DNA of 64,000 nucleotides from Symbiodinium microadriaticum (GCA_001939145.1 LSRX01000047.1:995216-1059215), one strand, 5' to 3'; counted from the first letter of the stretch, positions 20,447 through 30,244 are shown. The notes: generated from the sequence alone by a model not told the origin. Made by a program: numbers and translations.

Positions 20447-20716
20447 TTAGGGTTTATAGGGCTCCAGGACTTTATTAACCCTAGCTCTGAGAAGCGACAC
20501 GTAGACAACAGTCAAACTCCCGCCCTTCTTCGGTCCTTTTCCCTTCTTTCCCTTTCCCTCCTTGCCGTTGCCCTCCTTTCCGTTCTTTCCTTTGCCCTCT
20601 TTGCCTTTTCCACTCTTTCCCTTTCCATCGCCTTTGCCTGCACCAAGCATCCAACGCGTGGCTCGAAGGCTTTCGGACAGCCCGAATTTTTGATAATGTG
20701 AAACACAGTCGCACAC
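20447..20716 (-). CDS. Gly-Lys-rich low-complexity coding frame
   Basis: FGLSESLRATRWMLGAGKGD leads into about 40 residues of GK/GKE repeats (GKGKSGKGKEGKGKNGKEGN), then PKKGGSLTVVYVSLLRA. The repeat uses all of GGC/GGA with AAA/AAG, so the peptide pattern is kept while the DNA pattern is not, which favours translation over a simple DNA repeat. The last part runs into telomere-like DNA (EPYKP). Basic Gly-Lys tails occur in many nucleic-acid-binding proteins; no specific function is assigned. Confidence 0.4.
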   Translation of the reverse strand: MCDCVSHYQKFGLSESLRATRWMLGAGKGDGKGKSGKGKEGKGKNGKEGNGKEGKGKKGKGPKKGGSLTVVYVSLLRARVNKVLEPYKP

Positions 20717-20997
20717 ACGACAACTCCGCTAATAGGTTATGCTAAGGCATTGCAAATATCACGTTGCTTATCATGTTGAGAACCATAGCTCCACATGGGA
20801 GAATCACGCATATTCGTTGACTCTCACCTGGCTCAGTGACATGTGTCGACCAAACTCTACTCTGCCTTTCCTAACCCCTAAACCGCAATAAATCCTAAAC
20901 CTTAAGCCAATAAACCGACGGTTGCGTCTAGGATGGCGCCCTGGCATGACTCTAATAACTAATGGAGCTCCAGGGCATGAACGTCTGGGGTTTTAAT

Positions 20998-21090
20998 GTA
21001 GGGGCCTTAATACTTAGAAGGGGGTTTTGGGGCTCCTTTAGAGTATAACTATGATCAGGAGCCCTAAGACTAATATTGGCTTCTATAGTA
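20998..21090. mobile_element. family E element (E2)
   Basis: GTAGGGGCCTTAATACTTAG at the left with internal GGGGCTCCTTTAGAGTATAA. The right side GGCTTCTATAG is degenerate. Confidence 0.6.
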
Positions 21091-21136
21091 CACGTCTGAG
21101 GGTCTAAGTTTTGAGCTCAGTGGGGCTTAGAACTTG

Positions 21137-21210
21137 CCCTACCTCCAGGTACCTACTCTATAGGGCCCGAGGGCCTCTTGAACGCTATAATAGTAGGTAC
21201 CTGAGGGTTT
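21137..21210. mobile_element. family A palindromic element (A5)
   Basis: CCCTACCTCCAGGTACCTAC ... AGTAGGTACCTGAGGGTTT. Both ends are diverged and no flanking duplication is visible. Confidence 0.75.
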
Positions 21211-21446
21211 AGAGCTTAGCTTCCGGGGGTTTATTACTGGCGGGAAGGAGCCTCAAGCTTTCGGGGTTTGGGGTTTAAGGTTTAGGGCCTAGCGCTTAGG
21301 GTTTACGGTTATACAAATTGTTTAGGGTTCAGGTCCTGAGTTTTGACCGGGTTTCGGCTTTGGCTTTCTAAACAATTTGTATTTATCCTGGGCTTGAGGG
21401 TTTAGGGTTAAGGGCTTTGGGTTTAGGGGGTTAGGGTTTAGGGCTT

Positions 21447-21511
21447 CTCCCATTGTCTCCATTGTGGTGCCTTTTTGTGGTTGAACCAGCTGTATGCTTA
21501 GGATCCTAGGG
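21447..21511. mobile_element. family C half element (C6)
   Basis: TTGTCTCCATTGTGGTGCCT TTTTGTGG followed by TTAGGATCCTAGG: the left arm and centre of family C with no right arm. Confidence 0.55.
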
Positions 21512-21639
21512 GTAAACTTTAGGTTAAGACCCCAACGTCGAGGCCTTTGGCATTGCTGTCACCTGTGGAAGGTGCTTCCAGCTCGCCCTCTTCCGTGGAA
21601 GCATCCCACCTGGAAAACAGCAAAGCTTGCTTGTGGGGA

Positions 21640-22090
21640 GGGGGGTGAATCTATCAGGGTTTAGGGTTTAGGGTTAGGGGGGTATTGAAGTATTACAGCA
21701 GCAGGGTACCAGCGGGTTTTTTGGGTATGCGCTGTGTTCTTGGGATAACCACGGTTTAAGGTTTACCATGTAGGGTTTAGGAAACCCTATAACCCCTAAA
21801 CCCTATAATCCCTAAAACCTATAAACCCTAAATCCTAAACCCTATAACTTCCTATAACCCCCTAAATTCGATTGCACCCGGTTTTGGAAACTCAGATTTC
21901 CGAGTTGGGCGCTTCGCGACATGGGTGTTCAAGGACTCCTCGCCCCGGCTTCGTGTCGGGTTGAAGACTGTTGAAGAATTTTAAGGATTGAGTTTACGGT
22001 TTAAGGTTTATAGTTTGAGGGTACGGTTTTAGGTTTGGGTTTAGAGCTTAATTTATAAGGTTGGGGTTTAGGATTTAGGGCAGGAGCTTC
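21640..22090. repeat. telomere-like clusters, both orientations
   Basis: TTTAGGG runs (21656-21680), CCCTATAACCC-like units (21782-21865) and GGTTTAGG-like units (21985-22082). Confidence 0.8.
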
Positions 22091-22411
22091 TGCTTCTTTC
22101 GGATCTTTCGCGGTACCCTTAGTATACCTGCCGCTAACTCAGGACCTGGGAACTGCCTTGCGGGCCCTGTCTTGAGCCTTTGGGAGCCTCTCATGCCTGC
22201 AGATCGACAGATCGGGCACAGAATGAAACTTGTGACCTTTTTCCGGTGGTCTTTACCATGGGGTAGTTTCCAGGGAATTCGCTGAGAATTTGTATCTTCA
22301 GGGTTTAAATGTCTTTAAGCAAAGCTCAAGTTCCAAGTAGGTGACTTCTCAACAAAGCCCTGCGGCAACACACAAACCTATACATATGCGGTACCACGGA
22401 AATCCTGCGCC

Positions 22412-22660
22412 CTAGGTGTAGCGCTCTTTCGAAGGCTCGATGAGCAATGGAACGAGGGACAAAGAACATATGCGGGAGGATTGGTGAAGGATGATGACGG
22501 CGGCTAGTATCTGTCTTGCCGGCATAACGATGACAAATAGTGAGGTTGTGGGACATAAAAAACAAGGGCATGTCCGGGCACCAGGCTCCTTCTGTGCGGT
22601 GGCCGCATCTCCTTTCTTGCCTTTGCCGCCTTTCCTTTCATGAGCAAGGAGCAACAGTAC
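22412..22660 (-). CDS. possible exon with Lys-Gly stretch, unknown
   Basis: The minus frame reads LLLLAHERKGGKGKKGDAAT then AQKEPGARTCPCF, coding-like around 22575-22650. Further on, MPARQILAAVIILHQSS is less certain. The Lys-Gly stretch resembles the one at 20.5 kb. No family recognised. Confidence 0.3.
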   Translation of the reverse strand, partial: VLLLLAHERKGGKGKKGDAATAQKEPGARTCPCFLCPTTSLFVIVMPARQILAAVIILHQSSRICSLSLVPLLIEPSKERYT

Positions 22661-23010
22661 CCTAAATAGTAGGATCCTTCTAATAAAGGACCCCCAAATA
22701 AGGTATCCCCTGTTTTGGGAAACTCCCGTATATAAGCGCGGCCTTTTGGGTTCCACGCCTTGACTTTCAGTTTTAAACTTCAAGCCGGGAAACCCAAACC
22801 GTCAGCCTTGCATCCCTAGTTACTCTGAGCTTTAGAACTCAGCTGAGCCTTGACAAACTCTAAACTCCTGGGGTTCATAGCTCGAAACCCTAAACCTTAA
22901 ACCCTAAACCCTCAACCCTGAACCTTAAAACCTTAGCCCGAAGTTTGGGGATTTCGTGTGCATGTTCAGGTTCTAGGGCCACCAAAAAGCACACAAGCAA
23001 ACAAAAAAAA

Positions 23011-23115
23011 GGATAGGGGTATCCCATGTAACAGCCCTTATAATGAAGCCCAATAGGATAGGGATATCCCCTATAGCCCCCCTATAATGAAGCCCAATAG
23101 GGCAGGGATATCCCT
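23011..23115 (+). repeat. 45-bp tandem repeat, about 2.4 copies
   Basis: Units start GGATAGGGGTATCCC (23011), GGATAGGGATATCCC (23056) and GGGCAGGGATATCCC (23100) and share CTTATAATGAAGCCCAATAG-type tails. The GGGATATCCC core is itself a palindrome. Confidence 0.9.
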
Positions 23116-23214
23116 AGAAAATGCTAATGCTTATTAAGTCCTTTTTGGTTCACCAGGGCATCCGGGGTCGAAAGGTCTTCAGACCACGTAAGCCCCAACC
23201 ACACGAGACAGGGG

Positions 23215-23315
23215 TCAGGGGTTAGGGTTTAGGCTGTATAGGGTTTAGGCTTTAGGGTTGAGGCTTTAAGCTTTGGGGTTTAGGGGTTAGGGTTTAGGCT
23301 TAAGGGTTTAGGGAC
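23215..23315 (+). repeat. TTTAGGG-like cluster
   Basis: Degenerate plus-strand units with inserted GGCT/GGCTT. Confidence 0.8.
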
Positions 23316-23537
23316 TCACCCCCATCGAAAAGGCTAAGAGCGAAGAGCCTGAACCCTAAGTCCAAAAACCCGTAGCCCGACGTCCTAGTGACGGAGCTCC
23401 CTTGCCCCAACAAACTGACCGCTTGGATGCGTCTTTCTTCCCAGCACAGCTTAAGGAAAACTCCACAGCCACTATGACATAGCCAATCTCACACAGTGAC
23501 TTCCACTATGTGGGCAGGGCTTAGTCACTGGCTTTAT

Positions 23538-23639
23538 GTAGGGGTCTGAATCAGTTGAATCGGGTTTTGGGGTATGTGCTCTCAGAATTATAAATAAGGA
23601 ACATGCCGGGACAGTATCACTACTGATTCCGGCCTCTAC
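23538..23639. mobile_element. family E element (E3)
   Basis: Ends GTAGGGGTCTGAATCAGT and ACTGATTCCGGCCTCTAC form a good inverted repeat across 102 bp. It shares GGGTTTTGGGG and the general layout with E2. Confidence 0.7.
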
Positions 23640-24002
23640 ATGTGGTTGTTTAAGGTTTAATTAAACTTTAAGGATTTCGGCGTTGGTGCTGTTCCCAGAC
23701 CTTCCAATATCGCTGAATATACCTATGAGAACTCCTACTACAATTTACGGTCAGGTATATTCCCTAACTAAGGTGCAAAGAAGCCCGCAGCTACGATTTT
23801 CTCTTGATCTACCTAGACCTTGGATGGTAGCAACTCGTTTAGATGTTGTTCATGGTCCAGACCCCCAAGTGACGAACTCTAAACCCCAAGCCCCAAAGAC
23901 CTCTAAACAATAAGCTCGAAACCCCAAACCAGAGGCCCGAACAGGCAACAAAGCAGACAGCCAAACAACCGAAGTCGTCGGGGTAGAGGCAAGCTTCTTC
24001 TG

Positions 24003-24290
24003 GGTTCTTGCTACGGGAGGTGATTTTTAAGTTACCATGATAGGGATCTATGGTAAAGAACAGGGGATTCTTTGCTATGGTAGCTGAAGCTAAGTTCCCT
24101 AAGATTTAAGTTGCCATAATGGGGATCTATCATAAAAAAACAGGGGGTCCCTTTGCCATGGTAACTTAAGCTAACCCCCACCCACCAGGTACCTACTATA
24201 TAGGGCCTTAGGGGCTCTAGTAACCCTGGTACCCTATATAGTAGGTACCCCGAGGGTTAGGCTAAGCTCCCTAAGATGTATGCAGCCAAG
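24003..24290. mobile_element. family G tandem element (G1)
   Basis: TGGGTTCTTGCTACGGGAGG is the family G end also seen at 54020-54130. It is followed by two tandem units of about 85 bp, each with AAGTTRCCATRATRGGGATC near the start, CTATGGTAGCTGAAGC or CCATGGTAACTTAAGC near the end, and then TAAG(T/C)TCCCTAAGAT. Unit 2 is interrupted by the family A element A6. Confidence 0.75.
24169..24262. mobile_element. family A palindromic element (A6), nested in G1
   Basis: CTAACCCCCACCCACCAGGT ... ACCCCGAGGGTTAG. GCTA flanks it on both sides, and removal restores AAGCTAAGCTCCCTAAGAT, which matches the uninterrupted first unit (AAGCTAAGTTCCCTAAGAT). This is direct evidence of insertion. Confidence 0.9.
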
Positions 24291-24329
24291 GAGCCCGGTA
24301 GGCTTTCCCTTTCCTTTTTCACCTCCGGT

Positions 24330-24470
24330 TTAGGGTTTAAGGTTTTTGGTTTTAGGGTTTTTGGTTTTAGGGTTCTTGGTCTTAGGGTTTAGAGTTTTTT
24401 GCTTTAGGGTTTTAGGGTTTGTGGTTTTAGGGTTTAGGGTTTTGCTTTTAGGGTTTAGGGTTTTCCGTCG
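24330..24470 (+). repeat. TTTTAGGGTTTTTGG-like array
   Basis: TTTAGGG units separated by TTTTGG/TTCTTGG. The frame over it (GFLVLGFLVLGF) is an artefact. Confidence 0.85.
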
Positions 24471-24957
24471 CCGCTTGATTCCTTACTACCCGCTGGCCAT
24501 ACCTGGCGAGGGCTTTGATCTGCTGGGTTTTTTTTTGTATGACTTTAGGCTTTGGGGGATTGCAGTCGTCGGAGCTTCTTATTGAAGGATGTATGGTCTG
24601 TGGCGTTTGCGAGTTATGCCCGGGATTCTGAAGATGGTAGCTTCAGGGTGCAAGTTAGAAGTCTAGCTTGGGGGGATGTGCTTCAGGTGTTGCTCGGGTT
24701 CATGTGTCGTGGTTAAGGCGGTTAGGACAGGATGACGGTGGCCAAGAGCTACGACAAGAAGCAAGTTGAGTCGAAAAAGTCCCCACTGGTCTCCCCGCCT
24801 AAACCCTACAGTGTAGGGTTGTTGTAGGGCCTACGCCTGTAGTCCTAAGCCCTAAGCGCCAAACCTTGCAAACGATAGGCCCTAAACCCGAAACACACCA
24901 AGCCGCAAACCCTGCCTGCGGCCCCAAAAGCCTACTTTCTTAGGCTTAGGGAATCAC

Positions 24958-25012
24958 ATATATAGGTATATATATATATATATATATACATATATATATA
25001 CACATATATAGA
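24958..25012 (+). repeat. (TA)n tract
   Basis: TATATA runs with CACA interruptions. 25160-25240 carries degenerate GGTTTAGGG. No gene between 24600 and 25420. Confidence 0.9.
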
Positions 25013-25420
25013 ACCATAATAAGGCACCCTGCAAAAGTAGGATTTTCTTTCTGCTACTGCCTATTAGAGGACCTTAGTGTCTCCCCGTGCGGTGGCCTCC
25101 CTTCTCCCCGCCCCCTTTGCCCATGCTGTGGTCCTGGGATGAAGCTTTCTAGGTTTTTAGGTTCAGGGTTTAGGGTTTAGGGATCAGGCTTTTTGGTTCA
25201 GGGTTTTAAAGTTTAGGGTGAGGGTTCATAATGGCTTAGGAGTTAGGGCTAAGCCGGGCTTAGTGTGTTCAGGTTTAAGTGCGCTAGCGCGTGTCAAGGG
25301 CAGGCAGCTACCTGGCATTGGGATGGTAACACCCTTCAACGACCCGGTAGCAATCCTAAACCCTGAACCAGGGTTCAGGGTCTGTGGCTGAAGGTTTAGG
25401 CCATCTGTGCACAGTCAAGC

Positions 25421-25648
25421 GTGCAGGGGGATGATAGGAGAAACAAAACGGCAAGTGTTGACATAAGCTTAAACTACACACCTCCAAAAGCCCCAACCAA
25501 CCCTGTGATATCTGCTGAAGCCGCTGGCGTGCAAACGATGGTAGAGCATTGGCTTTGGCAGTCCGTGGTCGAGCAAGCTTTGCGGTATCGTGAGGAACTG
25601 AAAAAAACTTTCAGGGTTCAGGGTTTGGATTTACCTAAAAATGCCTGA
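25421..25648 (+). CDS. possible exon, unknown (helical)
   Basis: DRRNKTASVDISLNYTPPKA, then ISAEAAGVQTMVEHWLWQSV and VEQALRYREELKKTF, the last an amphipathic helix. It runs off into TTCAGGGTTCAGGG. The exon probably ends near 25610. No family recognised. It is followed head-on by a minus-strand candidate. Confidence 0.45.
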   Translation: MQGDDRRNKTASVDISLNYTPPKAPTNPVISAEAAGVQTMVEHWLWQSVVEQALRYREELKKTFRVQGLDLPKNA

Positions 25649-25659
25649 AACCCCACACC

Positions 25660-25860
25660 TGAAACCCAAACCTGCCAAACTTCGAAGTGCCTTCGGTGCA
25701 TGTTGATCCAGTTCCCTGCGATTAGGGGCTGCTTGAAGTAGCTAGGCAGGATTCTAGAGCCGTCCAGATGTACATCCGATATTAGCAAGCATCCGAAGCT
25801 TTTTCCGCCAGACGCCCTAATCTCGAAACCCCCTTGAGCCCTTGAGCTATAAATACTTTG
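25660..25860 (-). CDS. possible exon, unknown
   Basis: Minus frame SGGKSFGCLLISDVHLDGSR, ILPSYFKQPLIAGNWINMHR, RHFEVWQ, then a donor GGCAG|GTTTGG. Codons such as CTG GAC GGC, TAC TTC AAG CAG and AAC TGG ATC AAC ATG CAC are strongly coding-like. Frame extends to 25875 with a possible MCLELQSIYSS front. No family recognised. Confidence 0.45.
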
Positions 25861-25865
25861 CAACT

Positions 25866-26105
25866 CCAAACACAAGCCTAAGCTATCAAGCCTGGGTCTT
25901 GCATCGGAGTTTGCATACCAGGGAAAAGCTCTGGTGTCTTCGATACATCGATAATACGTGGCTAGAGTTTGAGTCTAGAGCATGGGGTCCGGGGAAAATC
26001 CTAAAACAGAAATCGGTTTTCATAATCCGACCAGGGCCAATCGTTCACAGCAACATAGTCGGTCTATGGCCTAGGGTTCAAGCTAAGGCGGGTAAGGCTT
26101 TATGA
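25866..26105 (+). CDS. possible exon, unknown
   Basis: SLHTREKLWCLRYIDNTWLE, FESRAWGPGKILKQKSVFII, RPGPIVHSNIVGLWPRVQAK and AGKAL, ending at TGA. Continuous protein-like composition without telomere-derived peptides. The upstream limit is unclear; the frame starts at 25842. No family recognised. Confidence 0.45.
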   Translation, partial: PNTSLSYQAWVLHRSLHTREKLWCLRYIDNTWLEFESRAWGPGKILKQKSVFIIRPGPIVHSNIVGLWPRVQAKAGKAL

Positions 26106-26169
26106 ACATATCTCTCCAACTGCAAGGCTCGGAGCAAGCTGTATACCTCCTTGCAGCCCGAGTCTTTCT

Positions 26170-26430
26170 TGCCCCAAACCCCAAGCCCCAAACCCTAAGC
26201 CCTAAATCTGGCACCCTAAGCCTTCACCAAAACCCGAAGCCCTAAACTCGGCACCTTAAGCACTAAGCCCGGCACCCTGAGCCCTTAACCCGGACCCTTA
26301 AGCCCTTTTTCCGGCACCCCAAGCCCTAAACCTTAAACCCTCGGCCCCAAGCCCTAAACCTTAAACCCTCGGCCCCAAGCCCTAAACCTTAAACCCTCGG
26401 CCCCAAGCCCTAAACCTTAAACCCTGACCC
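26170..26430 (-). repeat. CCCTAAA-like array with period-28 block
   Basis: 26323-26430 holds four exact-looking 28-bp units starting GCCCTAAACCTTAAACCCTC (26323, 26351, 26379, 26407). Before it are degenerate units CGGCACCCTAAGCCC. Confidence 0.9.
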
Positions 26431-26517
26431 TTAGATGTCTTGCCTGTCCGGCCTGAATCCGACATCGACTCGGAACCAACCCCTCACTCTGAACCCTCAA
26501 CTGCGGGGCTTCACGCC

Positions 26518-26660
26518 TATATATATATATATATATATATCTCTCTCTCTCTCTTTCTATGTATATATATATATATGTATATATGTATGTGTATATATAC
26601 ATATACATATATATATATATAATGAATTAATTATATGTTAAGTAATTATATATACGCACA
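26518..26660 (+). repeat. (TA)n/(TC)n compound tract
   Basis: TATATA, CTCTCT and TATGTA blocks. Tyr/Ile frames here are artefacts. Confidence 0.95.
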
Positions 26661-26790
26661 TACTATGTATGCACATAAATACTAAACCTTTCACGCCGGA
26701 ATCCGGACCCTCAGCTGTAAAAACCTGGGTCTTCAACCCTGACAACCCTCAACCCTTCACTCAAAACCCTGAAACCTAATCCCGGAACCC

Positions 26791-26901
26791 TCAACCCTGG
26801 CCCTTGGTGCAACCAAAACTGGGACCCTGGCAGATGCAAAGTGGCGAGCATTTGACAAACATCCACAAGTCCGACGCCATGTGCATGGTCAGCCGGCTTA
26901 A
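26791..26901 (+). CDS. possible exon, unknown
   Basis: LGATKTGTLADAKWRAFDKH and PQVRRHVHGQPA, ending TAA. Possible donors lie at CAA|GTCCG or CAT|GTGCA. It may belong with 27089-27211, on the same strand 190 bp on. No family recognised. Confidence 0.35.
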   Translation, partial: STLALGATKTGTLADAKWRAFDKHPQVRRHVHGQPA

Positions 26902-27088
26902 GGTCGTGGGCGCAGGGTTTATAGGGTTCTAGGGTGTCGGATAGGCTTTAGGCTTCAGGGCTTAGGGGGCCCGTCTTGTTGCTGATGCTTCTGACACTTG
27001 GTTTAGTAGTTAATTAAGGCTTCCAGGCTTAGCAGTGCCTAGGCCGCTCCCCCAAGTGGAGCTGGCGCGCCATTAGAAAACCCTCTAG

Positions 27089-27211
27089 AAACTGGCAAGG
27101 TTCACCCTAGCCGAGACCGTTGCAGATGGTGTGGAGGTCGGGTCCATCTGCTTGCCCAGAAGGTTTCGAGCCAAGGAAGCCTGTCCCGACATTCATAGTT
27201 TGAGAGTTTAG
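27089..27211 (+). CDS. possible exon, unknown
   Basis: LARFTLAETVADGVEVGSIC and LPRRFRAKEACPDIH, with consistently C/G-ending codons (TTC ACC, GCC GAG ACC, GTG GAG GTC GGG TCC ATC TGC TTG CCC). The frame closes at TAG after the coding-like part decays. No family recognised. Confidence 0.4.
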   Translation, partial: KLARFTLAETVADGVEVGSICLPRRFRAKEACPDIHSLRV

Positions 27212-28470
27212 GGGCTATGGCTGGGCCTGGTTAAGCAGTCTCAGGGCTCGGGCTTCATAACAGGGCTTTTGGCTCTGGGGTCTTGGGTCTATGCAACACC
27301 CTTTTCAGGGCTGTGCTGGTCTACATTTGAGCAAAATGCTGGCGGCGAGTCGAAACCGCTTTCTTTTCGGGCTTTAGAGTCGCAGCACTGATAGCTCGGA
27401 GGCGCAGTTTAAAACAAAGAAACAACATAATATCTATATATCTATATAGATGTGCAAGGGATGGGCTCCTCACGCAACAGAGTCCTGTAACCTATGATGG
27501 GCCCCTATAGCGCCGAAGGCTGGAGGAACAAGAGCCCCAAAGCCAGAACCTAAGCTGTATGTACTTAAGTCCAAAAAAGGGGTTCCCGTATAGGAACGCT
27601 AATGCCCAAGCATAGACCATGCAGGTACCCTGCGACCTTTAATTAAAGCCTGAGCCACGCTTTTGAACCTAAACCACCCTACTTAAATGATCATGGTAAC
27701 TCGGGTTATAAAGAAGTCAGCTATACTTTAAAGTTGATTGTAAACCCCAATTAAGATCCTTACAACCTTACTTACTAAGTCCCATGACCCTCCAAAAAAG
27801 GCCCTAGGGGGAACGAAGCAGGACGGTGGTGGACGGCGAGGGCCCTAATTAGCTGCTCCTGGGTTCAGGGTTAAGGGGGTTAGGATGTTTAGGAGTTGCG
27901 GCTTTAGGGTACGTGGGTTGTGGGTTTAGGACTTAGGGGGTTGTGGGTCTAGGGTAGAGAAAGGTGCTAGTGGAAGAGTAGCAGAGGTTAAGAAAGCAGA
28001 CATGCATGCATGCTTTGTGTCGAAGAAGGGAAGGACAGGCGTTCTGAACACTGCAATATGTGATGGGCTTTGTTATTTAAATTCCGCTTTTGTTCGGGGG
28101 GGAGGGTGTCTTATGCTATGGTTGTAGGGAGCCCCAAGAAAAAGTCTTACTAGACTTCCATATCAGCTGTATCAAGGTCAGTCGAGTCTCGGGTTCAGGT
28201 TTCCGTATCACTAACAGCCACATCAGTCCGAAGCTTCGAGCTAGAAGTCTTGCCTTACAGAGCTATGAAGGAACGAAGAATGCCCTCACCATCAGTAGGA
28301 CTTGTTGCTGATTACTTTGTTTCAGTTGAAAGGCTGTGGACAATAGTGGATCACATGGGAGAGTCAAGTATGCTGTTGTCAGGTTGAGCGGTAATCAAAC
28401 TACAGCTTCCACTAATTCCCTTATGGGCCATCGCAGTATTGCTTAAATGTAAGTAGTACATGTACTACTC

Positions 28471-28773
28471 GTGTATCGTTATGAAGTCAGGGAAACGTGT
28501 AATCGAAGCACCGGTGCGGGATCTAGCTCTACGGTAAATCACCATATCGTACTTGTTCGTGTTGGGTCACCTACCTTCTCGTCTAGTGATCTAGCGTTAT
28601 CATGGACAGACCTAAAACCCAACGCAGAAGTGAGTAGTGGCAGTTTAGTAAAGTACAGTAAGGCGGATTTAATGAAAAGTGAGCCTCCCCAGCGTCTGCA
28701 CATGTCCGGTCTGGGCAGGCGTGGGCTTTCAGTCTTTGCAAGGCAAGAGGTTTGCGATTTAAGGCTTAGATAG
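28471..28773 (+). CDS. possible coding frame, unknown (100 aa)
   Basis: VGSPTFSSSDLALSWTDLKP, NAEVSSGSLVKYSKADLMKS and GRRGLSVFARQEVCDLRLR. Ser-rich but balanced. It lies in a 3-kb stretch almost free of telomere-like repeats. 27212-28470 holds a few GGTTTAGG-like units (27840-27950) and nothing else supported. Confidence 0.35.
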   Translation: MYRYEVRETCNRSTGAGSSSTVNHHIVLVRVGSPTFSSSDLALSWTDLKPNAEVSSGSLVKYSKADLMKSEPPQRLHMSGLGRRGLSVFARQEVCDLRLR

Positions 28774-29153
28774 TGGAATTGTCGTGCTTGATTAGGACGA
28801 CACCCTTAGATTTTGCTTTGGATCTAGAAGGTAGCATTTAGGGGCGCTCCGGAATTATGGAGCAGGGCCCTGTACTACTATTCGCGTGTGTCTTTCAATC
28901 TCGACCCTATGGCATAAAAAGCACACGTTAAAGAGCACTACGACTTCGATCGATTGTGCTTGCAGACGGAAAAGATCTGATTCTATGAGCGCTCACGTGA
29001 TACATGTGGTAAGGGTTAGAGACCGTTCGTGGTTCGCGGTCCGCTCAGTTTTTGTTGCTGTCTCGGGAGCACCATAGTTCTTATTTTTTCACCATAGCTC
29101 ACACGATTTTTCTGCAACAACAGCGACTGCGATGCCCTGGCACTTCAATCGAA

Positions 29154-29360
29154 CTAGCCGCAAAAGTCTGAATCCTCCAACCTGCTATACTCACACTCAC
29201 CCCCCGAACCGACAACCGCGATCCTGAAGGTCCGAAGTTCCGAGACTATGGAAGGAGGGAGGGTCAACATGTCTCGTCGCTTTGCGAAACCCGAAGCAGC
29301 GAAGCTTTGATGTTGCGGTTTGTAGAGAACAACACACCAAGAGACACGAGAGCAAAACAT
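29154..29360 (-). CDS. possible exon, unknown
   Basis: SFAASGFAKRRDMLTLPPSI and VSELRTFRIAVVGSGG, followed by an excellent donor, GTGAGTGTGAG (29200 downward). Codons are coding-like (TTC GCA AAG CGA CGA; CTT CGG ACC TTC AGG ATC GCG). Possibly the downstream exon of a minus-strand gene with 29385-29630 and 29711-29953. Confidence 0.45.
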   Translation of the reverse strand: MFCSRVSWCVVLYKPQHQSFAASGFAKRRDMLTLPPSIVSELRTFRIAVVGSGGECEYSRLEDSDFCG

Positions 29361-29384
29361 AAATCATACATGAATAGGCAGCAA

Positions 29385-29630
29385 CTAGAACAACAACAAT
29401 GTCATTATCAGGATTGTCAACAGCATCGGCAACAGCGACACAACTGCGTTGCGAGCAACAGCAGGAACATTAGCATTTCGATAAGACTGACGCCATGATG
29501 AACAAACCAAATAGACAGTAAGCAGCGATGAAGCAATGATTGATGCGTCCGAAATCAAAATTCCTACCAACAGTACTGGGATGGCCACTAAGAACCAGCT
29601 ATGTGACAGGCATACCCACAGGACTAGCAC
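29385..29630 (-). CDS. possible multi-pass membrane exon, unknown
   Basis: MLVLWVCLSHSWFLVAIPVL, LVGILISDASIIASSLLTVY and, after a polar loop SWRQSYRNANVPAVARNAVV, SLLPMLLTILIMTLLLF: two to three potential membrane spans. Its complement is Gln-rich because of CAA/AAC richness, so a low-complexity origin cannot be excluded. Confidence 0.35.
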   Translation of the reverse strand: MLVLWVCLSHSWFLVAIPVLLVGILISDASIIASSLLTVYLVCSSWRQSYRNANVPAVARNAVVSLLPMLLTILIMTLLLF

Positions 29631-29710
29631 GATAATGACGACTTGATTTGCAACAACACAACTATCTCAGAATCGGCTCCTAACTGTTCTCACTCTGTAA
29701 AACTAAACTA

Positions 29711-29953
29711 TCACAATTGACGAGTCACTGTGTTCAGCCAAAAAAGACCAAAAAAAAAAACATGATGGTTAGATCGCGGCAAAAGCCTAACGAGAAACAG
29801 ATTTAGCTTAGTTTCGGTCTCACTGCAACCCTCGAAGCAGTTGTCTTTCTGAGCCCAGGGCAACCTTTGGATGCGCAAAGCATGCTCATGCCATGGCAGC
29901 GTAGGCCAGGAGAACGTTCTGCGATATTGGTGCTCCAGAAATATTATTTTCAT
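29711..29953 (-). CDS. possible exon, unknown
   Basis: EHQYRRTFSWPTLPWHEHAL, RIQRLPWAQKDNCFEGCSET and ETKLNLFLVRLLPRSNHH, then a Phe run over a poly-A (plus strand) tract. Same strand as the two downstream candidates. No family recognised. Confidence 0.3.
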   Translation of the reverse strand: MKIIFLEHQYRRTFSWPTLPWHEHALRIQRLPWAQKDNCFEGCSETETKLNLFLVRLLPRSNHHVFFFGLFWLNTVTRQL

Positions 29954-29959
29954 TGTGAA

Positions 29960-30240
29960 AATTATTAGTACTATAAAAATGATGAGTATTGTTAGTATTA
30001 TTAGTATTGTTAGTATTAGTAGTATTAGTATTACTATTATTGTTAGTCTTGTTAGTATTGTTATTAAGTCTTATTATTAACGCCCCTCATTAAGACCCAT
30101 CACAAGCGTGGTTTTGAGACTCAGCCACCGGCTAAGTTTCTCGAATGGCCGCAGCATGGCACTGAGATGTGTGTTGTCGTATCAGATGATGTTGTAGCTG
30201 TCGCTGTTGCTGTCGTTGTCTTTGATGTTGTCGTTGTTAG
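29960..30240 (+). repeat. TTAGTATTG-like and GTTGTC-like simple repeats
   Basis: 29962-30075 is built from TTAGTATT/TTAGTATTG units; 30178-30240 from GTTGTC/GTTGCTGTC units. Confidence 0.85.
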
Positions 30241-30244
30241 ATCT

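Noticed and set aside
24346..24585. GFLVLGFRV-type hydrophobic frame, and similar frames at 60675, 63728, 3045 and 61494
   Set aside because: Direct translation of TTTAGGG-, CCCTAAA- or G-run-type DNA.
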